Origin: Halostagnicola larsenii XH-48
Lineage (GTDB): Archaea > Halobacteriota > Halobacteria > Halobacteriales > Natrialbaceae
Assembly: GCF_000517625.1 (NCBI RefSeq)
Contig: NZ_CP007055.1
Location: forward strand, 1,922,001-1,986,000
DNA length: 64,000 nt
Reading direction: 5' to 3'
Each line of letters begins with the position of its first letter. Position 1 is the first letter of the stretch. The notes below the pieces were generated by a model. It had not been told where the DNA came from and searched no databases. It saw only the letters and a program-made list of their open reading frames with translations. This document shows, one piece after another, positions 24,592 through 32,946 of the stretch. Position numbers and translations under genes: made by a program.

Positions 24592-25995
24592 CTATCTCGA
24601 GCGAGCCTGCTCGATCCAGTCCTCGATTCGGGCCGGCGAGATTCCGGTCTCCGTAGCCAGGTCGGCGGCGTCCGCTGCAGCGAGGTCGCCGATCGTTTCG
24701 ATCCCCGCCTCGTGGAGGTCGTCCGCGTACGCCTCTCCGATACCCGAAAGGTCGGTGAGATCCGCGTCGGAATCGGTTCCGTCGATTTCGATCTCGACGC
24801 CCGCTTCGTCGACGCCGGTCTCGTCACCGTCGACATCCGCAGCGAGTGCGGCATCCGATTCCTCCGCAGCCGCAGACTCGGCATCCGGTTCCGCCCCGCC
24901 CTCGAGGTCGCTTTCGGCTCGCTCCTCGAACCACTCACAGACCTGCGGCCAGAGTTCGTCGTGGCTCCGCGAGGAGACAGACATGCCGATGTGGCCCGTC
25001 GGGAACTCGAGGATCTCGGTGTCCTCGGAGGCGATCGCGTCGTTGAACGGTTTCGAGGCGTTCGGCGGGATGAGGTGGTCGTACTCGGCGACGATCTGGA
25101 GGACCGGCATCTCGATGTTCTCGAGGTCGACGCGCCGGTCGCCGAGGACGAGTTCGTTCTCCATCAGCTTGTTCTCCTGGTAGATGTCGGTGATGAACTC
25201 CTCGTAGGCGGCGCCGGCGACGTCGATCCCCTCCGAGAGCCAACGCTCCATCCGAGCGAAGTTCTCGACGAAGTCCTCGTCGTCCATGTTGTCGTAAAAG
25301 CGGACGTACTTCGTCACGTTGTTCGCGACGGGATCCATCAACGCGAAGCCGACGTCGAGGAACTCGGCGGGGACGTTGCCGTACGTGTTCGTGACCCGAT
25401 CCGGATCGTAGTAGTCCTCGGCCCCCCACAGCTCGAGGACGCCGCCGTCGCCGGCGAAGCAGAGCCCCGACGCCATCAGTGCGAGGTTCTTGACTTTCTC
25501 CGGGTAGAGCGCGGCGTACATGGCCGACTTCGTGCCGCCCATGCAGTAGCCAAGGATGTTGATCTCGTCCTCGCCCGACCGGTCGCGGACGACGTCGACG
25601 CAGTTGTCGATGTACCGGGTGACGTAGTCCTCGAGCGTGAGCGAGCGATCGAGCGCCGATGGCTCGCCCCAGTCGATCAGATACACGTCGAAGCCCGCCT
25701 CGAGGAGCGTCTGGACGACCGATCGATCCGGCTGTAAGTCGAGGATGTAGGGCTTGTTGATCAGCGCGTAGACGACGAGGATCGGCACGTCGTGTTGGTT
25801 TTCGGTCTTCGGTTCGTAGTGCAACAACTCGAGTTTGTTCTCCTCGTAGACGACCTCGCTCGGCGTCTGGCCGACCTCGACGTTCTCGAGCGTTTCCGTC
25901 CGTTCGGGCGCGACGCGGGTCTTCTCGGCGAGTTCGGCGGCCCCTTCCCAGGCCTGCCGTTGCATGTCCATCGCGAGTGTGTATGGGTTTTTCAT
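24592..25995 (-). CDS. phaC: Class III polyhydroxyalkanoate synthase subunit PhaC with helix-hairpin-helix tail
   Basis: PhaC polymerises (R)-3-hydroxyacyl-CoA into PHA on granules and needs PhaE. In the 467-residue product the lipase-like box GYCMGG gives nucleophile Cys151, with Asp306 in AEYDHLIPP and His335 in GHIGMSV completing the triad. The catalytic core ends near residue 360. An acidic, low-complexity linker (361-411) follows, then a helix-hairpin-helix-like domain (412-467) with [17 protein letters not shown] and [14 protein letters not shown]. Haloarchaeal PhaCs carry C-terminal extensions; the HhH identity of this one is my reading. It is last in the phaR-P-E-C operon. Confidence 0.93.
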   Translation of the reverse strand: MKNPYTLAMDMQRQAWEGAAELAEKTRVAPERTETLENVEVGQTPSEVVYEENKLELLHYEPKTENQHDVPILVVYALINKPYILDLQPDRSVVQTLLEAGFDVYLIDWGEPSALDRSLTLEDYVTRYIDNCVDVVRDRSGEDEINILGYCMGGTKSAMYAALYPEKVKNLALMASGLCFAGDGGVLELWGAEDYYDPDRVTNTYGNVPAEFLDVGFALMDPVANNVTKYVRFYDNMDDEDFVENFARMERWLSEGIDVAGAAYEEFITDIYQENKLMENELVLGDRRVDLENIEMPVLQIVAEYDHLIPPNASKPFNDAIASEDTEILEFPTGHIGMSVSSRSHDELWPQVCEWFEERAESDLEGGAEPDAESAAAEESDAALAADVDGDETGVDEAGVEIEIDGTDSDADLTDLSGIGEAYADDLHEAGIETIGDLAAADAADLATETGISPARIEDWIEQARSR

Positions 25996-26043
25996 TGGGT
26001 GGGTGATCCGTATGTGGGAGATCAGTCCGTCGACGCTCCGCAG

Positions 26044-26598
26044 TTACTGCTCGTCCTGGTCCTCGAGGTGCTCGAGGACCCGATCGAGTTTCTGCTCGAC
26101 GGCGTGCTGGCGTCGCTCGAGTTCGACGAGGCGGTCGCCGACTTCGACCACGTCGCTCTCGGTTGCGAACCCGAGCGTGCGAAGCGTCGTTTCGGCGGCC
26201 TCGTCGGCCTGCTGTTGGGCCTCGAGTACGTCCCCGACGGTTTCGCCGGTCATCTTGGCGAACGCCGTCGTGGACATCACGTCCTTGAACGCGTCGTTGG
26301 CCGTGTTGAGCCAGATATCGCGGAACTCCTCGATATCGACGTCTTCGCCCTCGAGCTGGTCGTTCATCCGCTCGACCATCTGCTGGGAGGCGTCCATCCA
26401 CGTCTCGTAGGCCCGGGCGTAGCCCTCGACGCCTTCGGAAACCTCGTTTTCCTCGGCCGCTTCGCCGACCGTCTCCGACCAGCTTTCGACGAACTGGGCC
26501 TGGGCTTCCATGTTCTGCTCGAGCGCCTCGAGAAACTGTTCGTTCCACTGTTCGGCGGCCGCGTTCCAGTCGTGCACCTGGGATGTCGGATCTGTCAT
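26044..26598 (-). CDS. phaE: Polyhydroxyalkanoate synthase subunit PhaE
   Basis: This 184-residue acidic, almost entirely helical protein is the partner of PhaC in archaeal class III synthase. It starts with W-rich helices (VHDWNAAAEQWNEQFLEAL) and ends in a likely coiled coil (LVELERRQHAVEQKLDRVLEHLEDQ). Sequence is poorly conserved across species, but location directly upstream of phaC and the helical profile fit haloarchaeal PhaE. It is 39 bp after phaP and 48 bp before phaC on the same strand. Confidence 0.88.
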   Translation of the reverse strand: MTDPTSQVHDWNAAAEQWNEQFLEALEQNMEAQAQFVESWSETVGEAAEENEVSEGVEGYARAYETWMDASQQMVERMNDQLEGEDVDIEEFRDIWLNTANDAFKDVMSTTAFAKMTGETVGDVLEAQQQADEAAETTLRTLGFATESDVVEVGDRLVELERRQHAVEQKLDRVLEHLEDQDEQ

Positions 26599-26637
26599 GA
26601 ATAAAATTGATCGTTGGAGCGTGAAAGCGTTTCGGGA

Positions 26638-27123
26638 CTATGCGGAGGTGTCGAACTCCGACGCGGCGTCTTCGACGTTCTCGGCGACGGCCGTAACGTT
26701 GGCTTCGGCCTGCTCGTGAGCGTCGAGGAACGCGTCGAACGAACTGTCGACGGCGTCGGTGTAGCTGTCGGCGAACTCGTCGTAGGCCTCGCCGGAGTCC
26801 TCGACCGCTTCGATGATCGACTCGAGGGTTTCGACCTGTGCCTCGGTGGCGTTCTCGAAGCCCTCGTCGACCAGTTCGTGGAGTTCGTCGACGTCGGCCG
26901 CCTCCTCCGGAAGCGATGCCTCGACGGCGTCGAGCGACGCGTGAATCGCCCCTTTCGTCAGGTCGGCGTTGCGCTCGAGCATCGAACTCGAGGAGTCGAC
27001 GACGGTCGCGAAGGCGTCGATCGACTGCTTTTGGGCCTCGACGGCGTCGTGGGTGAGCGTCTGGCTCTGTTTCACTGCGGTGCGCTGTGCGTCGAACAGT
27101 TGTGTAAGTGGGGTCTGGGTCAT
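26638..27123 (-). CDS. phaP: Phasin
   Basis: This 161-residue acidic helical protein (begins MTQTPLTQLFDAQRTAVKQS) lacks Cys and has long amphipathic helices. Phasins coat PHA granules and limit their size. It lies two bases after the phaR stop and 39 bp before phaE, as in Haloferax mediterranei phaRPEC. Family identity rests mainly on context and helical character because phasins diverge quickly. Confidence 0.85.
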   Translation of the reverse strand: MTQTPLTQLFDAQRTAVKQSQTLTHDAVEAQKQSIDAFATVVDSSSSMLERNADLTKGAIHASLDAVEASLPEEAADVDELHELVDEGFENATEAQVETLESIIEAVEDSGEAYDEFADSYTDAVDSSFDAFLDAHEQAEANVTAVAENVEDAASEFDTSA

Positions 27124-27125
27124 TG

Positions 27126-27443
27126 TTATTCGTCCTCTCGGTCGCGTTTGACGGGGACGACGATCGTCTGAACGATGTCTCCTTCTTCGATGTCGAGGGC
27201 GTCTCGTTCGGGACCGGGAATGCTGACCCGGCCGCCGCTCTGGACACGAGCCTTGAACGTCGCCGTGCCCATGTTCATCGGCCCGAGCGACGACATTCCC
27301 TCGAGCGGGTTCGCCGTACCGGCCTGCATCATCTGTTTCAGCAACTCCTGCTGTGATTGTGCGACCTGCTCACCGGCTTCCTGCATCTGCTCTGTAAACA
27401 TCGCGGGCGGAAACCAGGGTGATCGGTCGGAGTCGTCCGTCAT
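27126..27443 (-). CDS. phaR: AbrB-type PHA regulator PhaR
   Basis: This 105-residue protein has an N-terminal helical half (QMQEAGEQVAQSQQELLKQM) likely to bind granules or oligomerise. Its C-terminal SpoVT/AbrB swapped-hairpin DNA-binding domain contains ARVQSGGRVSIPGPERDALD and IEEGDIVQTIVVPV. In Haloferax mediterranei PhaR represses the phaRP operon and is titrated by PHA granules. I chose ATG 27443 because the TATA-like CTTATTA lies 25-31 nt upstream; an earlier in-frame start at 27503 would precede the box. First gene of phaR-P-E-C. Confidence 0.88.
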   Translation of the reverse strand: MTDDSDRSPWFPPAMFTEQMQEAGEQVAQSQQELLKQMMQAGTANPLEGMSSLGPMNMGTATFKARVQSGGRVSIPGPERDALDIEEGDIVQTIVVPVKRDREDE

Positions 27444-27467
27444 CAACAGTACGAACGCGCCGATCGC

Positions 27468-27507
27468 TAATAAGCGTTTCCGATAGGAACCATCTAATAC
27501 CATTAGA
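27468..27507 (-). promoter_or_regulatory. phaRPEC promoter with candidate operator
   Basis: The minus-strand TATA element CTTATTA at 27468-27474 sits 25-31 nt before the phaR start. An inverted repeat TCTAAT-ACC-ATTAGA at 27493-27507, just upstream of the TATA box, is a good candidate operator for the AbrB-type PhaR repressor encoded by the first gene. The site is seen in sequence; the binding is inference. Confidence 0.55.
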
Positions 27508-27700
27508 ATACATTGAGTGGTTTGTACAGTATTACATTGTGCTCGAATGGTGGGTCAATTCACAATTTCAGCTCAAAAGAGAACCCACACAAGATCTACG
27601 ATCCGAATACCACCCAATAACAGACCTAAACACACCATTTTGTAGTTATTAACTCTCCTCGGAGGGAGCCAAAGGAGACTTAACGACGACTCCCGTACGT

Positions 27701-28423
27701 ATGCTGTATCAGATGTCCCAACAAAACTCGGGGGAAACGGAGTTTTCCGCCATGACAGATGCCTGGTCAGCGATGACACGAAGTTTCATTCGGACCACGG
27801 CCGCTGCGAACCGCGCGGCGGTATCTGCGATGGTCCCCACGACGGGGATGGACCGATCGGATGACGACGACTCGAGTCTGTCCGACTCGGATGATCAACT
27901 CCCGAACGGCTCCGCTGGAGCCACTGGAGAGTCGGCAGACGCCATCTCGGCACCGATCCAGTCCGTCGACTACTCCGATCTCGACTGGGATTTCGAACGC
28001 ACCGTCGACGACCCCGCCCACATCAGCGTCGGCGACACCGTCACCTTCGAGAAAACGCTCACGGACGAGGACGTGCGAGCGTTCGCCCACAGCAGCGGCG
28101 ATACGAACCGGCTGCACCTCGACGACGAATTCGCCGCCGAGACGCGCTTCGGGAAACGCATCGTCCACGGAACCCTCGTCTCCGGACTCATCAGCGCCGC
28201 ACTCGCCCGACTCCCCGGGCTCACGATCTACCTCTCCCAGGACCTCGAGTTTCGGGGCCCCGTCGGTATCGACGACCGAGTCTCGGCGCGCGTCGAAGTC
28301 GTCGACGCGCTCGGCAACGACCAGTACCGACTCGAGACCCTCGTTCGCGACGAGGACGCGGACGAGACTGTAGTCGAGGGAGAAGCCGTCGTCCTCATCG
28401 ACGGGTTCCCCGCGAACAGCTAA
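27701..28423 (+). CDS. (R)-specific enoyl-CoA hydratase (MaoC/PhaJ-like) with N-terminal extension
   Basis: The C-terminal ~150 residues form a hot-dog-fold hydratase with the hydratase-2 motif: FAHSSGDTNRLHLDDEFA then FGKRIVHGTLVSG (catalytic Asp and His). Such enzymes convert trans-2-enoyl-CoA to (R)-3-hydroxyacyl-CoA, feeding PHA from beta-oxidation. The first ~85 residues are extra: an amphipathic, Ala/Met-rich helical segment (MTDAWSAMTRSFIRTTAAAN) then an acidic linker, which could tether the enzyme to granules. The start is ATG 27701 or 27713; TATA-like GACTTAAC is at 27678-27685. It is divergent from phaR. Confidence 0.85.
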   Translation: MLYQMSQQNSGETEFSAMTDAWSAMTRSFIRTTAAANRAAVSAMVPTTGMDRSDDDDSSLSDSDDQLPNGSAGATGESADAISAPIQSVDYSDLDWDFERTVDDPAHISVGDTVTFEKTLTDEDVRAFAHSSGDTNRLHLDDEFAAETRFGKRIVHGTLVSGLISAALARLPGLTIYLSQDLEFRGPVGIDDRVSARVEVVDALGNDQYRLETLVRDEDADETVVEGEAVVLIDGFPANS

Positions 28424-28559
28424 CGCGGCCCACCGTACGCGGCGACGACGCTCGAATTCGTGGCGGTCTGTGACGGCCGAGAGGTGGGGGATTCTCCGCG
28501 TTCCGGAAGACGAGGACACCGAAACGAAGACGTATTTTTCTCCGGACCGAATACCGAAC

Positions 28560-29609
28560 ATGACGACAGAGGACGAATCCGACGAGTCCGGTCGCCGGAG
28601 CGGCCTCGAATCGACCCCGGAGACGACCGTCGAACCGGTGTCGAGCGCGGCTGCCGACGGGACGACCGACCGATCCGCGACGGCGTCAGCCGAAACCGTT
28701 TCCGACCCGAGTGATGCCTTTCAGGCGCTCGGTAACGAAACGCGAATGGGTATCCTCGATACGATGCTCGAGCGGACCGACGAAACCGAGACGGGCGTTA
28801 CCTTCTCCGAACTGTTCGAGGCGTCGACCGTGGATACCTCGGCGGGCTTTGCGTACCACCTCGAGCAACTCGTCGGGCCGTACCTCGCGAAAGACGGCGA
28901 CGAACACTACGAACTCACCTACGCGGGACGGAAGATCGCACGCGCTATCGCGACGGGAGCCTACACTCGACGCGTCGATCACCCGCCGATATCGCTCGCC
29001 GAGTCGTGTCCGTTCTGTGGCGAGCAGTCTCTCGCGGCACAGGCTACCGACAACGTCGTCGCGGTCGCCTGCGAGAACTGCGACCGATCGCTGTTGCGCC
29101 TCGGATTCCCCCCGTCGGGGCTCGAGTCCCACGGCGAGTCGTTTCCCGACGCGTTCGATAGACATCACCGTCACCGGCTCGGACTCATGGCCGAGGGCGT
29201 CTGTCCGGAGTGCAGCGGGGAAATCTCCTCGGAGCTGGTCAGGACAGCGCCGTCGACCGACGACGCGCTTCCTTCGGAGTTCGAAGAGCACGTCCAGGCC
29301 GCCTTCGACTGTGAGGTCTGTGGCACCGAAGTTCGCTGTCCCGTTTCGCTCGCGTTTCTCGACCGTCCCGAGGTCGTCTCGTTGTACCACGACCACGGAC
29401 GAAACGTCCGCGACCGCCCGATCTGGAACGTCGGCCACGAGTGGACCGAAACGATCCTCTCGGAGGAGCCCCTCGCGGTGCGCGTCGTCGTCGAACTCGA
29501 GGGCGACGTTCTCGCGCTCTACGTCGACGAACGACTCGACGTCGTCGACGTGCAACGGTCGGAAACGAACGCGTCGACTTCCGAGGGCGCGGCCGATGCC
29601 GCGGCATGA
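28560..29609 (+). CDS. ArsR-like winged-helix protein with zinc-ribbon region
   Basis: This is a 349-residue protein. An acidic, Ser/Thr-rich N-terminal ~55 residues is followed by a wHTH (DAFQALGNETRMGILDTMLE, then SAGFAYHLEQLVGPYL). Two Cys clusters follow, CPFCGEQ...CENC and CPEC...CEVCGTEVRCPV, and then an alpha/beta C-terminal domain. The DUF7351/7347-type haloarchaeal regulators look like this. A TATA-like GTATTTTTC at 28532-28540 sits 20-28 nt before the ATG, supporting this start over an earlier GTG/ATG. The target is unknown; it follows the PHA hydratase on the same strand by 136 bp. Confidence 0.82.
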   Translation: MTTEDESDESGRRSGLESTPETTVEPVSSAAADGTTDRSATASAETVSDPSDAFQALGNETRMGILDTMLERTDETETGVTFSELFEASTVDTSAGFAYHLEQLVGPYLAKDGDEHYELTYAGRKIARAIATGAYTRRVDHPPISLAESCPFCGEQSLAAQATDNVVAVACENCDRSLLRLGFPPSGLESHGESFPDAFDRHHRHRLGLMAEGVCPECSGEISSELVRTAPSTDDALPSEFEEHVQAAFDCEVCGTEVRCPVSLAFLDRPEVVSLYHDHGRNVRDRPIWNVGHEWTETILSEEPLAVRVVVELEGDVLALYVDERLDVVDVQRSETNASTSEGAADAAA

Positions 29610-29748
29610 GCCGACACGAGCGACGGTGAATCGGGTATGCATGAGCCCTCGGCGGATTGGCAACGAATAAGCCAGCGGCGGACTGGCGACGCGTAATCCA
29701 GTGGGAGGTCACCGGCAATTTCGCGATCACCCTACGAGCGAGCGCGGC

Positions 29749-30519
29749 TCACGCTGTCGTTTCTGCCAGCGCGGATTCGATCTCGTCAGCCGAGAGCCGG
29801 TCGATCCTCGTCGGCTCCGAATCGATCGTCAAGACGGTCAGTTCGGCCGGCTCGAGGGCCGACTCGGCCGTCGTCTCGAGCGCCTCGAGGGCCGTGACCG
29901 TTCCCCGATGTCGACCGCCCTGACTCGCGCTATCGACAGCACCGCCTCCGAGTAGTTTGTCCTCGAGAATCGCCCTGATATCCTGCGATCCGTCGCCGAT
30001 CGCGGCCGCTTGCCAGCCGGACGACGTTCCGCCCGGATCGACCTCGTACAGTCGCGGTCGAGTCCCGCCGCGAGCGGTCGGCCCCTCGTCGATGCCGGCG
30101 ACGAGCAGCGCCGACCCGTACGGTCGCGAACCGCCGGAGTGGGTCGACTCCTGGACGTGATCTGCGATCTCTTTTGCGAGGGGTTCGACGCCGATCGGTT
30201 CCCCGTACCGCAGCCGGTGGCGTTGCCCGGCGTTCCGTGCGAATTCCACGAGCATCCGCCCGTCGGCGGCGTGTCCGGCCGTTGCGACCGCGATGTGGTC
30301 GTCGACGCGGTGGACCTTTTCGACGGAGTCCGGCTCGAGCAGCGGCGAGCGGAGTCGCTTTCGCGCCGCCAGAACGACCCCGTCTTTGGTCAGAACGCCG
30401 ACGCTCGGCGACCCCCGTTCGACGGCCTCGCGGGCGTATTCGACCTGATAGAGTCGACCGTCGGGTGAAAAGATGGTACTCCCGCGGTCGTAGGCCTGCT
30501 GGTGTGCGTTCGAATCCAT
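29749..30519 (-). CDS. Proteasome alpha subunit (divergent paralogue)
   Basis: This 256-residue protein has the alpha-subunit N-terminal signature QQAYDRGSTIFSPDGRLYQVEYAREAVERG, which forms the gate and outer ring. The central part is more divergent than typical PsmA: RKRLRSPLLEPDSVEKVHRV and a Gly/Ser/Arg-rich HSGGSRPYGS replace the usual residues. The C-terminus lacks an obvious regulatory tail. It lies two bases downstream of the beta subunit gene, so alpha and beta would be made in step. Main haloarchaeal psmA genes are usually separate from psmB; this pair is probably an extra set. Confidence 0.85.
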   Translation of the reverse strand: MDSNAHQQAYDRGSTIFSPDGRLYQVEYAREAVERGSPSVGVLTKDGVVLAARKRLRSPLLEPDSVEKVHRVDDHIAVATAGHAADGRMLVEFARNAGQRHRLRYGEPIGVEPLAKEIADHVQESTHSGGSRPYGSALLVAGIDEGPTARGGTRPRLYEVDPGGTSSGWQAAAIGDGSQDIRAILEDKLLGGGAVDSASQGGRHRGTVTALEALETTAESALEPAELTVLTIDSEPTRIDRLSADEIESALAETTA

Positions 30520-30521
30520 CG

Positions 30522-31334
30522 TCAGGCCACCTCCCCGTTCGACTCCTCGCCTCCGATCGAACCGGCCCCCGACCCGGACGCCGAATCGGTGATCGAAGCT
30601 ATCGCCGAATCGACGCCGTCGTAGGCGTCCAGGTCGAGCGCCTCGTCCGTAATAGTCGCGACCGTTATCCCGTCGCCGCTTGCGGTATCTCGTTCGGTCG
30701 CGTTTCGAACGGCCTCCGAGACGACCGTCGCGAGCTCCGACACCGGAAGGCCCGGCTCGTAAGCCCCCTCGAGCGTGCCGTAGGCGAGTTGCATGCCGCT
30801 TCCGCTCGCGGCGTAGTCGCTTTGCATGACGCCGCCGCCCTGCCCGATATCGTAGACGGACGGTTCCTCGTCGACGCCGGCGAGCACGAGGTCGAGAACC
30901 CGGTACGGACCGCGACGAACGAGGTCGCCCGCGGTCGTCGCCGCAGTCTCGACTGAGGCGGAATTTCCGTGGCGCATCTCATAGAGGCGTAATTCGGTAC
31001 GCAGTCGCCGGACGAACGCCTGAGCGTCGCTGACGCTACCCGCGAAGGCGACGGCCGTTCGGTCGCCGACGGGTGCGATCTTTCGCATGCGTCGGTTCGT
31101 GACGAATCGACCGCCGAGACTCGCACGCGTATCCGCAGCGAGGACGACGCCGTCGGACCCGACGGCACCGATCGTCGTCGTTCCAGTTTTGACGACGCGA
31201 GTGGGCTGATCGCTTGGGGCCTGTTTCGCTCGATCGACAGACCGCCTGCCGTTCGCCTCGCGGAACTGCCCGCTCGGAGCGTCGAGTGCTCGACCCAGAC
31301 GGTTCGATCGATCGTTGGTGGGTAATCGTCTCAT
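30522..31334 (-). CDS. Proteasome beta subunit (divergent paralogue)
   Basis: This 270-residue precursor should be cut between Gly51 and Thr52 (VVKTG/TTTIGAVG) to expose the catalytic N-terminal threonine. Other family features are VVLAADTRASLGGRFV, MRKIAPVGDRTAVAFAGSVSDAQ, GSGMQLAYGTLEG and ERDTASGDGITVATI. The C-terminal 30 residues are Ser/Gly/Asp-rich and extend past the usual end. The start is ATG 31334, with GTG one codon earlier. A weak TATA-like CTTAA is at about 31357-31361, and a 20-bp palindrome lies just upstream. Confidence 0.87.
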   Translation of the reverse strand: MRRLPTNDRSNRLGRALDAPSGQFREANGRRSVDRAKQAPSDQPTRVVKTGTTTIGAVGSDGVVLAADTRASLGGRFVTNRRMRKIAPVGDRTAVAFAGSVSDAQAFVRRLRTELRLYEMRHGNSASVETAATTAGDLVRRGPYRVLDLVLAGVDEEPSVYDIGQGGGVMQSDYAASGSGMQLAYGTLEGAYEPGLPVSELATVVSEAVRNATERDTASGDGITVATITDEALDLDAYDGVDSAIASITDSASGSGAGSIGGEESNGEVA

Positions 31335-31368
31335 CACCCGTGATAGCCGCCTCGAGCGGTTAAGTGAT

Positions 31369-31388
31369 AGCTAAAATATATTTTAGCT
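31369..31388. promoter_or_regulatory. 20-bp perfect AT-rich palindrome between divergent genes
   Basis: AGCTAAAATATATTTTAGCT is a perfect palindrome in the 145-bp gap between the proteasome beta gene and the phosphohexomutase gene. It is centred 44-45 nt upstream of the beta start and about 100 nt upstream of the mutase start. Position and symmetry suggest a dimeric-regulator operator or paired upstream promoter elements for the beta gene. Confidence 0.6.
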
Positions 31389-31479
31389 CGAGCGGCGTAG
31401 AAACGCTCGCGAAACGACCGATTCGACCCATCGGTACGAGCTATCAATACATAAGTGGCTGCTCGCGAAACGTTCGCCC

Positions 31480-32883
31480 ATGACGTTGTTCGGGACGGCG
31501 GGAATTCGTGGGCCAGTCGACGGAACGGTAACACCCGCGGTCGCACTGTCGGTGGGGCAGGCCGCCGGAGCGCCGGGCGAAACGTTCGTCGTCGGTCGCG
31601 ACGGACGCGAAACGGGCCCCGCTCTCGCCGCCGCGATGGAAGCCGGCCTCGAGAGCGCGGGTGCCGACGTGTTGCGTCTCGGTCAGGTCCCAACACCGGC
31701 GCTCGCCTTCGGTTCGCGGGGACGGCGCGGAGTGATGGTGACGGCGAGTCACAATCCGCCCGAGGATAACGGGATCAAGCTCTTCGCCGACGGCGTCGAA
31801 TACGACCGCGATGCTGAACTGGCTATCGAAGCCGCCGTCGGATCACCCGAACCAGCGCGGTGGGACGAGTGGGGGCGCTCGGCCGACCGCGAGATACTCG
31901 ACGCGTATCGAGACGCGGTGACGGCCTACGTCCGCGAGCGATTTCCGACTCTGTCGGACGGAAACGACGCCGAAACCGCGACGGAAGAATCGAGGCCGCT
32001 CGAGGGACTTTCGATCGCCGTCGACTGCGGCGGCGGCGTCGGCGCGCTCGCGACGCCCCAGATCCTCGAGCGACTCGGCGCCCGCGTCGCGGCGTTGAAC
32101 GCGACCGTCGACGGCCACTTCTCGGCCCGGGAGAGCAAACCCACGCCCGAGACGCTCACCGACCTTTCGGCGTTTCTCGAGTCGGGCTCGTTCGACCTCG
32201 GAATCGGTCAGGACGGAGACGCCGACAGGTTTGTCGTCCTGGGACCCGACGGCGACGTGATTCACGAGGATACGATTCTGGCGGTCGTCGCGGCCCACTA
32301 CACGCGGCGGGCCCACAGTTCGGATCCTGTCGTGGTGACGACGCCGAACGCCTCCGCGCGGATCGACGAACAGGTTCGCACCGCGGGAGGTCGCGTCGAA
32401 CGCGTTCGTCTCGGTTCCCTTCACGAGGGGATCGCCCGCGAGCGCGAGGAGGGCGACGCAGACACCGAAGTCGTCTTCGCGGCCGAACCGTGGAAACACA
32501 TCCACACCCGCTTTGGCGGCTGGATCGACGGCGTCGCGAGCGCCGGCATTATCGCCGCGCTGACCCGCGAGGCAGGCGGCACCGACGCGCTCCGCGAACC
32601 CGTCACCGAACGGCCCTACCGAAAGGTGAGCGTGGACTGTCCGGAACAGCACAAAGAGCCGGCGATGGAGGCCCTCGAGACCGCGCTGCCGGACGCGTTC
32701 CCGGACGCCGAGGTCGACACGGACTACGGCGTGCGCCTCGAGTTCCCGGACGCCTCGTGGGTGCTCGTTCGCCCGAGCGGCACCGAACCCTACGTCCGGA
32801 TTTACGCCGAAAGCGACGCGGTTGACCAGCTTGTCGCAGATGCCCGCGAGGTCGTCGAGACGGCGATCGCGAACGCGGACTGA
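31480..32883 (+). CDS. Phosphohexomutase (phosphoglucosamine mutase-like)
   Basis: This 467-residue alpha-D-phosphohexomutase interconverts 6-phospho- and 1-phospho-sugars. It starts MTLFGTAGIRGPV and has the phosphoserine loop TASHNPPEDNGIK, the Mg-binding GQDGDADRF, the sugar-binding AAEPWKHIH and the C-terminal phosphate loop RPSGTEPYVRIYAE. GlmM is the nearest named type, but archaeal members can have mixed PGM/PMM activity, so I leave the symbol empty. A TATA-like ATACATAAG about 25-33 nt upstream supports the ATG at 31480. It is divergent from the proteasome pair. Confidence 0.88.
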   Translation: MTLFGTAGIRGPVDGTVTPAVALSVGQAAGAPGETFVVGRDGRETGPALAAAMEAGLESAGADVLRLGQVPTPALAFGSRGRRGVMVTASHNPPEDNGIKLFADGVEYDRDAELAIEAAVGSPEPARWDEWGRSADREILDAYRDAVTAYVRERFPTLSDGNDAETATEESRPLEGLSIAVDCGGGVGALATPQILERLGARVAALNATVDGHFSARESKPTPETLTDLSAFLESGSFDLGIGQDGDADRFVVLGPDGDVIHEDTILAVVAAHYTRRAHSSDPVVVTTPNASARIDEQVRTAGGRVERVRLGSLHEGIAREREEGDADTEVVFAAEPWKHIHTRFGGWIDGVASAGIIAALTREAGGTDALREPVTERPYRKVSVDCPEQHKEPAMEALETALPDAFPDAEVDTDYGVRLEFPDASWVLVRPSGTEPYVRIYAESDAVDQLVADAREVVETAIANAD

Positions 32884-32946
32884 GATCGTGGACGAGAGAG
32901 TGCGTTCACCAGCCCATCGCCCACACAGTGTTCGATAGCGCTGCCC

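Noticed and set aside
24935-27247. 770-codon minus-strand frame through the pha operon
   Set aside because: Arg/Gly-rich shadow of phaC, phaE and phaP in another frame; it has no family motif.
29749-31334. Proteasome pair as HslV-like bacterial proteases
   Set aside because: The alpha signature YDRGSTIFSPDGRLYQVEYA and separate alpha and beta genes are archaeal 20S features; HslV has no alpha subunit.
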